This document shows positions 1 through 7,114 of a stretch of 15,818 nucleotides of DNA, in pieces. This DNA comes from Deltaproteobacteria bacterium (GTDB taxonomy: Bacteria > Desulfobacterota > Syntrophia > Syntrophales > UBA2210), in the NCBI GenBank assembly GCA_016934695.1, contig JAFGSH010000007.1, forward strand, positions 1 to 15,818, in the 5' to 3' direction. How positions within the stretch are numbered: position 1 is the first letter of the stretch; every line of letters starts with the position of its first letter. The notes beneath the pieces were generated by a model. The model did not search any database. It saw only the letters and a list, made by a program, of their open reading frames with translations, and was not told the DNA's origin. The position numbers were made by a program, and so were the translations under genes.

Positions 1-720
1 TCCCAGGACGCCTTCGGGATGCACCTGGCATCCGCCGAGCGGTTCGCCGACGAGATCGACCCTGCCGTCCTCGATTACGAGGCGGCCACCTACTATGCCA
101 ACATCCTCATGCCGTACTCGCACCAGGTGGTGAAACTCCTGGAGGATGTGGGAAAGTCCGGACTCGACATCCAGATCGTCGCGCCGGATCACGGTCCCGT
201 CCGGCGTAAAGAAATCGATACCATCATGGATTTGTATGGACAATGGGCACGGCAGGAGCCGTCCATGAAGGCCGTCGTCCTCTACGACACCATGTGGCAC
301 AGCACGGAGCTGATGGCACGGGCGATCGAAGAAGGGTTGGTGGCAGGAGGGGCGCAGGTGAAGATCATGTCCATGCACTCCTTCCACCGGAGCGATGCTG
401 CCTATGAAATACTCAATGCCGGGGCCCTCGTGGCCGGGTCCCCGACGCTGAACAACAACCTCTTTCCCACCATGGCCGATGTCCTGACCTATCTGAAGGG
501 CCTGAGGCCTCAGAACCTGATCGGTGCCGCCTTCGGCTCCTACGGCTGGAGCGGAGAGGCCGCGGGGCAGATCAACGATATCCTGGGGGAGATGAAGGTG
601 GCGGTGGCGGCCGAGCCGCTGAAGGTGAAGTATGTGCCGGACGGTGATGATCTCAAGCGCTGCTCCGGACTTGGCAATGATGTGGCACGAAAACTCAAGG
701 AGGTTACGCAACGTGGATAA
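1..720 (+). CDS. fprA: Flavodiiron protein (A-type flavoprotein), C-terminal part, 5' truncated
   Basis: The frame is open from base 1, so the gene begins upstream of the window. What remains is the end of the metallo-beta-lactamase-like di-iron domain followed by a complete flavodoxin domain. The first visible residues, SQDAFGMH, contain the Asp that bridges the irons in this family, and APDHGP carries the last His ligand. The flavodoxin part begins near [12 protein letters not shown], the FMN phosphate loop, and continues with SPTLNNN and [12 protein letters not shown], both hallmarks of FprA/ROO proteins. Such proteins reduce O2 to water or NO to N2O in the cytoplasm, taking electrons from rubredoxin. 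The next gene, a flavin-reductase/rubredoxin fusion, is the usual partner and overlaps it by 8 bases, so the two are translationally coupled. A small oddity is HGPVRR, where a Trp is usual. Whether O2 or NO is the main substrate cannot be read from the sequence. Confidence 0.93.
   Translation, partial: SQDAFGMHLASAERFADEIDPAVLDYEAATYYANILMPYSHQVVKLLEDVGKSGLDIQIVAPDHGPVRRKEIDTIMDLYGQWARQEPSMKAVVLYDTMWHSTELMARAIEEGLVAGGAQVKIMSMHSFHRSDAAYEILNAGALVAGSPTLNNNLFPTMADVLTYLKGLRPQNLIGAAFGSYGWSGEAAGQINDILGEMKVAVAAEPLKVKYVPDGDDLKRCSGLGNDVARKLKEVTQRG
697..715 (+). promoter_or_regulatory. Shine-Dalgarno and GTG start that set the Hrb start
   Basis: AAGGAGG at 697-703 lies 9 bases before GTG at 713. The open frame extends back to an ATG at 632, but that start would put more than 85 bases inside the flavodiiron gene with no ribosome site. 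The GTG at 713 also gives a protein that starts right before the flavin-reductase domain. Another in-frame GTG at 725 is less well spaced. Confidence 0.75.
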
Positions 721-1432
721 TTCTGTGGACACGAAAGCACTATGGGATATCTCCTATGGCCTGTATCTGGTGACGTCGGTTTCGGGAGAGAAGGCAAACG
801 GGCAGATCGTCAATTCGATCATCCAGGTCTGCGCGGAAATACCGCGGGTCGCTGTGAGCATCAACAAGGGCAATCTCACCCATGAGTATATCGAACAGAG
901 CGGTGTCCTGGCCGCTATGGTCCTCGAAGAAGAGACGCCCATGCCCTTTATCGGTCAGTTCGGATTCAAGAGCGGCAGAGACGGGGATAAGTTTACGGGT
1001 GTGACGGTCGAGAAGGGGGTCACGGGGTGTCCCATCGTGACCGACAACGCCCTCTCCTGTTTCGAGGGAAAGGTGATCGGAAGTGCGGACGCCGGGACGC
1101 ATACGGTCTTTATCGTCGAGATCACCGGGGCGAAGGTACTGAAGACGGGGACGCCCCTGACGTATGCCCATTATCAGCGGGTGAAGAAGGGAAAGGCCCC
1201 GAAGAATGCCCCCACCTACAAGGGGGGAACGGGTGAGGCAGATACGAAAGAAACGAAAGGAGAGGGGACGGATATGGAGAAATATGTGTGCGGCGTGTGC
1301 GGCTATGTCTATGATCCCGAGAAGGGTGACTCCGAAGGGGGGATTCCCCCCGGGACCGCCTTCGAGGATCTCCCCGATGACTGGACCTGCCCGGTCTGCG
1401 GTGCGGCAAAGGATGAATTCGAACCCGAGTAA
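713..1432 (+). CDS. hrb: High-molecular-weight rubredoxin: flavin reductase domain fused to rubredoxin
   Basis: The product has 239 residues. Residues about 8-160 match the FMN-binding flavin reductase-like (split-barrel) family: [13 protein letters not shown], then [17 protein letters not shown] and the [15 protein letters not shown] stretch. A hydrophilic linker of about 20 residues rich in Gly, Lys, Glu and Thr follows. Residues 188-239 are a complete rubredoxin with [14 protein letters not shown] and [16 protein letters not shown], that is, two CxxCG iron-binding knuckles. In Moorella, Hrb takes electrons from NADH and passes them to the neighbouring flavodiiron protein FprA; the same gene pair here implies the same role. 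Translation probably starts at GTG 713, inside the end of fprA. The rubredoxin part has its own ATG with a ribosome site, listed separately. Confidence 0.92.
   Translation: MDNSVDTKALWDISYGLYLVTSVSGEKANGQIVNSIIQVCAEIPRVAVSINKGNLTHEYIEQSGVLAAMVLEEETPMPFIGQFGFKSGRDGDKFTGVTVEKGVTGCPIVTDNALSCFEGKVIGSADAGTHTVFIVEITGAKVLKTGTPLTYAHYQRVKKGKAPKNAPTYKGGTGEADTKETKGEGTDMEKYVCGVCGYVYDPEKGDSEGGIPPGTAFEDLPDDWTCPVCGAAKDEFEPE
1256..1276 (+). promoter_or_regulatory. Possible internal translation start for a free rubredoxin
   Basis: AAAGGAG at 1256-1262, running into GAGGGG, precedes an in-frame ATG at 1274. That ATG sits exactly at the first residue of the rubredoxin domain ([10 protein letters not shown]). 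Initiation here would yield a separate 52-residue rubredoxin, the normal size for that family. The Shine-Dalgarno bases encode the linker (KGEG), so chance is possible, but strength, spacing and exact domain boundary all agree. Confidence 0.45.
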
Positions 1433-1446
1433 TCGAGGAATACGGT

Positions 1447-1944
1447 ATGGACGATACGGTGCGGGAGGCCGTGCATCAGGCCTATGCCGGTGAGGCCAAG
1501 GCGCTCTTGAGGCTGCGGGCCTTCGCGGAAAAGGCCGAGGAGGAAGGATACCCCCAGTTGGCGCTGCTCTTCAGGGTGATCGCCTGTTCCGAGGAGATCC
1601 ACGGGAAGAGGGCACTGCGGTTGCTCAAAGGGGTCGGAACCACCGAGAAGAATCTGGCGGAGAGTTTTGAGTCCGAAGAGAAGGTCGCAGGGGTGGCGTA
1701 CGGTGAATTCGTGAAAAGGGCGGAGGAGAGCGGCGACCGGGCTGCGGCTCTCTATTTCAGCCAGTCACGGGACGTGGAGGAGGTGCATGCGAAGCTCTAC
1801 AAGGAGGCCATTGACAACCTCCTCGAGGAGCGACAGACCACGTACCATGTCTGTACGGTCTGTGGCTATGTCTCAGACGGGATTTTGCCCGACCGGTGCC
1901 CGATCTGTGGGGTGGATAACAGCAAGTTCCGGAATGTTGAATAA
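1447..1944 (+). CDS. rbr: Rubrerythrin with C-terminal rubredoxin-like domain
   Basis: This 165-residue cytoplasmic peroxidase has a four-helix di-iron domain (about 1-125) and a rubredoxin-like Fe(Cys)4 domain (C136, C139, C151, C154). The expected iron ligands are E16 in AGEAKA, E49 and H52 in SEEIH, E77 in ESEE, and E111 and H114 in VEEVH. In my alignment to classic rubrerythrin (Desulfovibrio vulgaris), the Glu that shifts with the redox state (E97 there) corresponds to V80 here, since the segment reads ESEEKVAG rather than GEHEEW-like. Rubrerythrin reduces H2O2 with electrons from rubredoxin, which the upstream gene can supply. It follows hrb by 14 bases, with GAGGA upstream of the ATG, and is probably in the same operon. 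Confidence 0.92.
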   Translation: MDDTVREAVHQAYAGEAKALLRLRAFAEKAEEEGYPQLALLFRVIACSEEIHGKRALRLLKGVGTTEKNLAESFESEEKVAGVAYGEFVKRAEESGDRAAALYFSQSRDVEEVHAKLYKEAIDNLLEERQTTYHVCTVCGYVSDGILPDRCPICGVDNSKFRNVE

Positions 1945-1958
1945 AAAAGGAGGATGCC

Positions 1959-2438
1959 ATGGGGAGTCAGATTGAGGCGAGCGATGTCCTGAAGATTGCC
2001 ATGAGGATCGAGGAAAACGGGGCGACCTTCTATCGGTATGCGGTGCAACTGGCGAAGGAAGAAAAGGCAAAGGAACTGTTCGGCTGGCTTGCCGGCGCGG
2101 AAGATCAGCACAAGGCCCTCTTTCAGAAGATGCTTGCCGGTGTGGAGACCGTTGCCCCCCCGGAGAGTTACCCGGGGGAATATGGCATCTATCTCCACCA
2201 GTATGCCGACAACAGACTCATCTTCAAGAAAGAGGTAATGGATGCCAAACTGGCGAAGATCACCGACACCCTCTCCGCGATCGATTTTGCGATCGACCGC
2301 GAGGTGGATTCCATCCTCTACTATCAGGAGGTGAAGGGGTTTATCAGTCAGAATCAGCATCCAATCATAGACGGAATCATCAACGAGGAGAGGAAGCACT
2401 TCCAGATCCTCTCGAAGATGCGGGAAGAATACTCATAG
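1959..2438 (+). CDS. Ferritin-like di-iron protein (rubrerythrin-related, no rubredoxin domain)
   Basis: This 159-residue helical protein shows both halves of a di-iron four-helix bundle. The first half has E18 in [10 protein letters not shown] and E48/H51 in AEDQH. The second has E115 in [10 protein letters not shown] and E144/H147 in EERKH. No cysteine-rich iron domain is present, so it belongs to the short ferritin-like/rubrerythrin group (COG1633-like). Its position between rubrerythrin and desulfoferrodoxin points to peroxide reduction or iron handling during oxygen exposure, but the exact reaction cannot be inferred. A strong AAGGAGG at 1947-1953 lies 5 bases before the ATG. It is distinct in sequence from the ferritin-like protein at 5293. 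Confidence 0.82.
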   Translation: MGSQIEASDVLKIAMRIEENGATFYRYAVQLAKEEKAKELFGWLAGAEDQHKALFQKMLAGVETVAPPESYPGEYGIYLHQYADNRLIFKKEVMDAKLAKITDTLSAIDFAIDREVDSILYYQEVKGFISQNQHPIIDGIINEERKHFQILSKMREEYS

Positions 2439-2440
2439 AA

Positions 2441-2455
2441 GGAGGAATGAACATG
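2441..2455 (+). promoter_or_regulatory. Ribosome site choosing ATG 2453 for desulfoferrodoxin
   Basis: AAGGAGG ends at 2445. The first in-frame ATG, at 2447, is only one base away, too close for use, while ATG 2453 is 7 bases away. Starting at 2453 also makes every metal ligand fall on the standard desulfoferrodoxin numbering (C10, C13, C29, C30, H49 and so on). Confidence 0.8.
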
Positions 2456-2830
2456 GCGGAGATACATCAGATATACAAGTGTGAGATGTGCGGAAACATC
2501 GTGGAGGTCATGCACGGCGGGAAGGGCGAACTGGTCTGCTGCGGAAAGCCGATGAAACTCTTCAAGGAAGGGGCGGTCGACGCGGCCCTGGAAAAACATG
2601 TCCCCGTCATAGAGAAGACGGCGACCGGCTTCAAGGTCACAATCGGCGAGGTCCGGCATCCGATGGAAGAGAAGCACTATATCGAGTGGATCGAGGCCAC
2701 CGCTGACGGGAAGGTCTACAAACAGTTTCTCAAACCGGGTGATGTCCCCGAGGCGGAGTTCTGTATCGATGCCGATCGTATAACGGCTCGGGAATACTGC
2801 AATATCCACGGTCTGTGGAAGAAAGACTGA
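2453..2830 (+). CDS. dfx: Desulfoferrodoxin (2Fe superoxide reductase)
   Basis: The 125-residue protein has both iron domains. Residues 1-36 form the desulforedoxin domain with C10, C13, C29 and C30 (KCEMCG and VCCGKPM). Residues from about 40 form the superoxide reductase domain. Its catalytic iron ligands are H49 in LEKHVP, H69 in EVRHPM, H75 in EKHY, and C116 and H119 in YCNIHG. These numbers match the canonical Desulfovibrio enzyme exactly, and E47/K48 near the active site are also kept. It reduces superoxide to H2O2 in the cytoplasm using rubredoxin electrons, and the neighbouring rubrerythrins can remove that peroxide. It is the last gene before an intergenic hairpin, then cydAB follows. 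Confidence 0.96.
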   Translation: MAEIHQIYKCEMCGNIVEVMHGGKGELVCCGKPMKLFKEGAVDAALEKHVPVIEKTATGFKVTIGEVRHPMEEKHYIEWIEATADGKVYKQFLKPGDVPEAEFCIDADRITAREYCNIHGLWKKD

Positions 2831-2867
2831 CGTCCGCCTCGAGGAAGCGGCGAAGATACTATCCCGC

Positions 2868-2910
2868 GGGGCGGCGGTAACAGACACCGCCGCCTCAGCG
2901 TTCAGGGTTT
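2868..2910 (+). terminator. GC-rich hairpin between dfx and cydA, possible weak terminator
   Basis: GGCGGCGGT at 2870-2878 pairs perfectly with ACCGCCGCC at 2886-2894 over a 7-base loop; a G-T and a G-C pair extend it to 2868/2896. A short run of four T lies at 2908-2911, about 12 bases after the stem, which is far for an intrinsic terminator. It may attenuate or separate the soluble defence genes from cydAB. No convincing promoter was seen in the 107-base gap. Confidence 0.45.
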
Positions 2911-2937
2911 TGATCGAGAAGGGAGGGGATTGAAGCT

Positions 2938-4254
2938 ATGGATGCCGTGCTGCTCTCGCGGGTGCAGTTTGCCGTGACCACCTATTTTCATTTTCTGTTT
3001 GTTCCCCTGACATTGGGGTTGTCCCTCATTATCGCCATCATCGAGACCCTCTACGTCAAAACGGGGGACGAGGACTACCTCGCCATGGCACGGTTCTGGG
3101 GGAGGCTCTTCGTTGTCAACTTCGTCATCGGGGTGGTGACAGGGCTCCCCCTGGAGTTCCAGTTCGGGACGAACTGGTCGCGGTATTCGGCGTATGTGGG
3201 GGATGTCTTCGGTCCCCTCCTGGCCATCGAGGTCACGGCGGCCTTCTTCCTGGAGTCCACCTTCCTTGCCGTCTGGGTCTTCGGGTGGAAGCGGCTGTCA
3301 GCCGGGGCGCACGCGGCGGTCATGTGGATTATAACCGGTGCCTCGACCCTTTCGGCCCTCTGGATCCTCATCGCCAACTCGTGGATGCAGCACCCCGTGG
3401 GATATGCCATCCGGGGGGGGCGGGCGGAGATCACCGATTTCCTCGGCGTGGTGACGCAGGAATACGCCGTTCTCACCGTTCTCCATACGGTAGGGGCGGC
3501 CTATCTCCTCTCCGGTTTTGTCATGATGGGGATCAGCGCCTACCATATCCTGAAGGGGAGGGACCTGTTCGTCAAGTCATTTAAACCCGCGCTCTATCTC
3601 TCACTGGTATGCGCCCTCTTCGTGATGGCGGAGGGGCATATGCACGGGGCCGACCTGGCGGAGAAACAACCCGCGAAGCTGGCCGCCCTCGAGGCGCTCT
3701 GGGAGACACAGACCTATGCCCCTCTCTATCTGGTGGCTGTTCCACGGATGGACAACAGGGGAAACCTGATCGAACTGGTCCCCATCCCCGGGGTGATGAG
3801 CCTCCTGGCGCATCACAACCCCGCCGCGGAGGTGACCGGTCTTCTCGATCTTCCCGCAGACGAGCTCCCCCCGGTGGCGGTTGTCTTTTATTCCTTCCGG
3901 ATCATGGTGACCCTTGGGGGGCTCTTCGTCTTGCTGACCCTCTACGGATGGCTCCGGCGCAACCGCCTCAATCAGAGCCCGCGGTTTCTGAAGATCCTCA
4001 TCTGGTCCATTCCCCTCCCCTATATTGTCTGTGCGGCGGGGTGGACGGTCACCGAGATGGGGCGGCAGCCGTGGATCGTATACGGCCTGATGAAAACGGC
4101 GGACGCGGCCTCGCCCGTGGCGCCTCACCAGATTACCTTCAGCCTTGTCGCCTTTATCGTCATCTATTCCCTGGTCGCACTGGCTGCGCTCGTCACGATG
4201 ATCCGGTATGCGCGCCGGTGGCCCGATAGCCCCGAAAAAGAAAGGAGAGGGTGA
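2938..4254 (+). CDS. cydA: Cytochrome bd oxidase subunit I, short Q-loop form
   Basis: This 438-residue multi-helix membrane protein carries the haem-bearing subunit of the quinol:O2 oxidoreductase. H18 in TTYFHFLF matches the high-spin haem ligand near the N terminus (E. coli H19). H183 in TVLHTVG matches the haem b558 His, and M323 in YSFRIMV its Met partner. The blocks GLPLEFQFGTNW, FFLESTF, NSWMQHPVG and GRQPW are all typical of CydA. At 438 residues against about 520 in E. coli, it lacks the long C-terminal Q-loop insert. In an anaerobe it would scavenge O2 at the membrane and couple this to charge separation. GGGAGG at 2921-2926 precedes the ATG. The cydB frame begins at its stop codon. 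Confidence 0.97.
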   Translation: MDAVLLSRVQFAVTTYFHFLFVPLTLGLSLIIAIIETLYVKTGDEDYLAMARFWGRLFVVNFVIGVVTGLPLEFQFGTNWSRYSAYVGDVFGPLLAIEVTAAFFLESTFLAVWVFGWKRLSAGAHAAVMWIITGASTLSALWILIANSWMQHPVGYAIRGGRAEITDFLGVVTQEYAVLTVLHTVGAAYLLSGFVMMGISAYHILKGRDLFVKSFKPALYLSLVCALFVMAEGHMHGADLAEKQPAKLAALEALWETQTYAPLYLVAVPRMDNRGNLIELVPIPGVMSLLAHHNPAAEVTGLLDLPADELPPVAVVFYSFRIMVTLGGLFVLLTLYGWLRRNRLNQSPRFLKILIWSIPLPYIVCAAGWTVTEMGRQPWIVYGLMKTADAASPVAPHQITFSLVAFIVIYSLVALAALVTMIRYARRWPDSPEKERRG

Positions 4255-4259
4255 AAGGG

Positions 4260-5276
4260 ATGCTCGAAACGGTGTGGTTCGGTATATGGGGCTTTCTCTG
4301 GGCCGTCTATTTTGTCCTAGACGGGTTCGACCTGGGACTCGGTGTCCTCCAGCCCGCCCTCGCGAAGAACGATGGAGAAAGAAATGATATCTATCTCGCC
4401 ATAGGCCCCTTCTGGGACGGGAACGAGGTCTGGCTTGTCGCGGCCGGCGGCGTTACCTTCGCTGCCTTTCCCGCCCTCTACGCGGTCCTGTTCAGTTCCT
4501 TCTATTCCGTCCTGATGCTGATCCTCTTCGCCCTGATCCTCCGGGCGGTCTCCATCGAACTGGGAGGAGAAACGAAAGGGGAGAGGGGAAAATCTCTATG
4601 GCGGGGGGCGCTGGCTATCGGCAGCCTCGTGGCGGCATTTTTCTTCGGGGTGCTCTTCGCGAATATATTCCGCGGTATCCCTATCGATGGGACGGGGGTC
4701 TATCAGGGAACCCTCATGACGTTCTTGAATCCTTACGCCTTTGTGGGCGGCCTCTTCTTTCTCGCATTGTTTCTTCTCCACGGTTCCCTCTGGCTTGCCG
4801 TCAAGACGGACGGTCTCCTCCGGGGACGCGCGGGACGTGCGGCGGCGTGGCTCTGGCCCGCGGTCCTGCTGTCGGCGGTGGTCTTTCTGGTCCTCTCCGC
4901 CCTCCAGACCGACCTCTTTGACCGGTATCTGGACCGGCCGGTCCTCTGGGTGATCCCCCTGATTGCCGTGGGGGGGATGGTGATGATCCGGTTCTGGATC
5001 GGAAAAAGGGAATGGGGCCGCGCGTGGGGAGCCTCCTGCATGTTCATCATCGGTGTGGTCGCAGTCGCGATGGTGGGACTCTACCCCTCCATGCTCCCCT
5101 CCAGCATGGATAGGGCCTTCAGCCTGACGGCGCATACTGCCGCGGCCAGCCCCATGACCCTGAAGATCATGCTGGGGATGGTCCTGGTTTTTGTCCCGGT
5201 CATTGCCCTCTATCAGGGGTGGGTCTACCGCCTCTTCAGCGGGAAAGTGGATAGGAATCTGTATGCAAAGGATTGA
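4260..5276 (+). CDS. cydB: Cytochrome bd oxidase subunit II
   Basis: This 338-residue hydrophobic protein pairs with CydA. Recognisable CydB blocks are the N-terminal WAVYFVLDGFDLGLG, GPFWDGNEVWLVAAGG and FPALYAVLFSSFY, followed by about eight further hydrophobic segments. The start was placed at ATG 4260 because family members commonly begin MLETxWF. A GTG at 4251 overlaps the cydA stop as GTGA, but it is only 3 bases from the AAGGAG at 4242-4247. Either way the two genes are translationally coupled. No separate cydX or cydCD genes are visible here. Confidence 0.96.
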   Translation: MLETVWFGIWGFLWAVYFVLDGFDLGLGVLQPALAKNDGERNDIYLAIGPFWDGNEVWLVAAGGVTFAAFPALYAVLFSSFYSVLMLILFALILRAVSIELGGETKGERGKSLWRGALAIGSLVAAFFFGVLFANIFRGIPIDGTGVYQGTLMTFLNPYAFVGGLFFLALFLLHGSLWLAVKTDGLLRGRAGRAAAWLWPAVLLSAVVFLVLSALQTDLFDRYLDRPVLWVIPLIAVGGMVMIRFWIGKREWGRAWGASCMFIIGVVAVAMVGLYPSMLPSSMDRAFSLTAHTAAASPMTLKIMLGMVLVFVPVIALYQGWVYRLFSGKVDRNLYAKD

Positions 5277-5292
5277 ATGAAAGGAGTATGCG

Positions 5293-5811
5293 ATGAAACA
5301 ACTGGTGGATGCCTTGAAGGTCGCCCTGGAGAACGAGCAGCGGGAGCGGGCCTTTTATCTGGAACATGCCGGGAGGACGAAAAACCCCTTGGGGAAGGCG
5401 ATGTTCGAACAGATAGCCGATGACGAACTGGAACACTACGAGCGCCTGAAGGAACTTCACGAAAAGTGGAAGAAAGAGGAACGGTGGCCGGATACGGTGA
5501 GCCTTACCGTCAGCAGGAGCAAGACACGAGACCTCTTTGCCCGGGTGGTGGGAAAGGGCGGTGCACTCCCCCCCGGTGACGACGATGATCTGAAGGCGAT
5601 CAGGATCGCCATCGATTTCGAGGCCAAGGGGATTGAGTACTATGCCGGGTTGAGGGACAGGACACCGAATGAGAAAGAAAAGGCCTTCTTCGATCTCCTC
5701 AGCTCCATGGAACGGGAGCACTATCTCTCCCTGAAGGACACCGAGGAGTTCCTGACCGATCCCGTTTCATGGTATCGGCGGACGGAGTCCCCCGGTCTCG
5801 ACGGTGCCTGA
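5293..5811 (+). CDS. Ferritin-like di-iron protein, second copy type
   Basis: This 172-residue helical protein has a full set of di-iron ligands in two halves: E15 in ENEQRERAFY with E45/H48 in DELEH, and E110 in DFEAKGIEYY with E140/H143 in MEREH. A charged linker (about 60-100, containing GDDDD) joins the halves. There is no rubredoxin domain and no export signal. It resembles the rubrerythrin-like COG1633 group and probably handles peroxide or iron, but I cannot assign a reaction. AAGGAG at 5281-5286 sits 6 bases before ATG 5293. It lies 16 bases after cydB and so is probably cotranscribed with the oxidase. Confidence 0.8.
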   Translation: MKQLVDALKVALENEQRERAFYLEHAGRTKNPLGKAMFEQIADDELEHYERLKELHEKWKKEERWPDTVSLTVSRSKTRDLFARVVGKGGALPPGDDDDLKAIRIAIDFEAKGIEYYAGLRDRTPNEKEKAFFDLLSSMEREHYLSLKDTEEFLTDPVSWYRRTESPGLDGA

Positions 5812-5856
5812 TGGATTATGGAAATATGAGTATTGTATGAGAAAAGGGAGGTTGCT

Positions 5857-6420
5857 ATGAAGAAGGTATTTCAATATGTGGTTGTACTGCTTGGTGTTCT
5901 CTTCCCTCTGTACGCCTCGGCGACGCAGCCGCCGGCCGCCGGAGACAGCCTCCCCGCACTGAAGTTTTCCGTTCCGGCGGAACGCGAAGACAGGGAATAC
6001 CTCGGCCTGCCGGGCGGGGATTTCTTCGAGGTATCGCAGGTGAAGGCCGAGGTGGTGATCCTCGAGGTGATGAGCATGTACTGCCCCTTCTGCCAGAAGG
6101 AGGCCCCGGCTGTCAACGAGCTGTACCGGTTGATAGAGGAGAACCCGAAGCTGAAGAACAGAATCAAGCTCATCGGAATCGGGGCGGGGAACTCCCCCTA
6201 TGAGCTGAAGGTTTTCAGGGAAAAGTATCAGGTCCCCTTTCCCCTGGTCCCCGACAGGGACTTCGCGATCCATGTCGCGCTGGGGGAGGTGAGGACGCCC
6301 TTCTTTATCGGGGTGAGGATGAAAAATGGTGTCCCAACGGTCTTTTATTCCAAGCTGGGAGGATTCGAGGATGCCGGCGCATTCCTGGGGGAGATCCTCC
6401 GCCTGTCCGGACTGCAATAG
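5857..6420 (+). CDS. Exported thioredoxin-fold protein with CPFC motif (TlpA/redoxin-like)
   Basis: This 187-residue protein has a Sec signal (residues 1-22: two Lys, a hydrophobic core, then YASA before TQ) and so should act in the periplasm. The thioredoxin fold carries SMYCPFCQKE with C76 and C79 as the redox pair, and VRTPFF with P148 as the cis-proline. Lack of a lipobox suggests a soluble form. ATG 5857 follows AAAGGGAGG by 5 bases; the frame extends to a TTG at 5833 but without a ribosome site. It lies 13 bases before the exported peroxiredoxin gene and is a good candidate for its reducing partner. Its own electron source (for example a CcdA/DsbD protein) is not in the window. Confidence 0.82.
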   Translation: MKKVFQYVVVLLGVLFPLYASATQPPAAGDSLPALKFSVPAEREDREYLGLPGGDFFEVSQVKAEVVILEVMSMYCPFCQKEAPAVNELYRLIEENPKLKNRIKLIGIGAGNSPYELKVFREKYQVPFPLVPDRDFAIHVALGEVRTPFFIGVRMKNGVPTVFYSKLGGFEDAGAFLGEILRLSGLQ

Positions 6421-6433
6421 AGGGGGTGGTCTC

Positions 6434-7030
6434 ATGAAGATATGCAGAATACTGGTACTGTCGTTGGCGGTGGTCCTGTCGGGCGCGTCGGGCGCATACG
6501 GCCTGTCGGAGGCCTTTCAGAACAACATCTATCAGACCGGAACGCTCAAACCCGTTGACAGTGTCCTGCGCGTCGCAGTGGGGGATCCGGCCCCCGATTT
6601 CACCCTCCCCGCCGTCTCGGGCGAGAAGGTCACCCTCTCGCAGTACCGGGGAAAGAAGCATGTGGTGATCTCCTTCGTCCCCGCGGCATGGACCCCCGTC
6701 TGCTCCGATCAGTGGCCGGGGTACGCCATCCTCCAGAACCTCTTTGAAGAGTACGATGCTGTCCTCTTGGGGATCACGGTGGACAATATCCCGACCCTCT
6801 TCGCCTGGACCAATCAGATGGGAAAACTCTGGTTCCCGGTCCTCTCCGATTTCTGGCCCCACGGAAAGGTGGCCGATACCTTCGGGGTGCTCCGTTCAGA
6901 CGGGACGGCGGAACGCGCGATCATCATTATCGATAAAACAGGTATTATTCGATATATCGATGTGAACGACATCAACAAACGGCCGTTCCTCGAGTCGATC
7001 GTGCAGGAACTTGAAAAGCTGGGGAGATAA
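6434..7030 (+). CDS. Exported peroxiredoxin (AhpC/TSA family), one-Cys type
   Basis: The 198-residue product has an N-terminal signal sequence (about 1-23, MKICRILVLSLAVVLSG then GAYG). The mature part carries GDPAPDFTLPAVSG and the peroxidatic motif PAAWTPVC with T87 and C90, and the conserved Arg lies in ERAIIIID. C90 is the only cysteine left after signal cleavage, so the enzyme would need an external thiol for recycling. The adjacent CPFC protein is the obvious candidate. The start is ATG 6434, preceded by the purine-rich AGAGGGGGTGG; the frame upstream to ATG 6326 lies inside the previous gene and would destroy the signal peptide. It is the last gene of the defence cluster and has no clear terminator after it. 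Confidence 0.88.
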   Translation: MKICRILVLSLAVVLSGASGAYGLSEAFQNNIYQTGTLKPVDSVLRVAVGDPAPDFTLPAVSGEKVTLSQYRGKKHVVISFVPAAWTPVCSDQWPGYAILQNLFEEYDAVLLGITVDNIPTLFAWTNQMGKLWFPVLSDFWPHGKVADTFGVLRSDGTAERAIIIIDKTGIIRYIDVNDINKRPFLESIVQELEKLGR

Positions 7031-7057
7031 AAACTTCGCTATCACGGGCCCGGCCTC

Positions 7058-7085
7058 TTGACAATCGGGGGAAGGGGACTATATT
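7058..7085 (+). promoter_or_regulatory. Sigma70-type promoter of the arsR-thioredoxin unit
   Basis: TTGACA at 7058-7063, a perfect -35, is followed after 16 bases by TATATT at 7080-7085, five of six matches to the -10. Transcription would begin near 7092. An 8-bp palindrome CGGGCCCG at 7045-7052 lies just upstream of the -35. Confidence 0.75.
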
Positions 7086-7095
7086 AAAGAAAAAG

Positions 7096-7109
7096 AATAT
7101 TCGAATATT
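7096..7109 (+). promoter_or_regulatory. Probable operator for the ArsR-family regulator
   Basis: AATATTCGAATATT is a perfect 14-bp palindrome in otherwise GC-rich DNA. It lies just after the predicted transcription start and before the regulator's own start codon. ArsR-family proteins typically bind AT-rich inverted repeats at or just after the promoter and repress themselves. The assignment is by position and symmetry, not by a known consensus. Confidence 0.65.
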
Positions 7110-7114
7110 GTTAT

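Noticed and set aside
681..697. TGGCACGAAAACTC resembling a sigma54 site
   Set aside because: The second half lacks the TTGC element and it lies inside coding sequence.
632..712. Longer start (ATG 632) for the flavin-reductase/rubredoxin gene
   Set aside because: It lies deep inside the flavodiiron gene, has no ribosome site and adds residues unlike the family; GTG 713 has AAGGAGG at good spacing.
4251..4259. GTG 4251 as the cydB start
   Set aside because: Only 3 bases from the AAGGAG, and family members commonly begin at the position of ATG 4260. It is kept as an alternative in the cydB note.
3601..5135. Long minus-strand and alternate-frame open frames under cydA and cydB
   Set aside because: They are shadows of strong coding sequence with biased, low-complexity products and no ribosome sites.
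6326..6433. N-terminal extension of the peroxiredoxin from ATG 6326
   Set aside because: It would overlap the previous gene by nearly 100 bases and bury a clear signal peptide that begins at ATG 6434.
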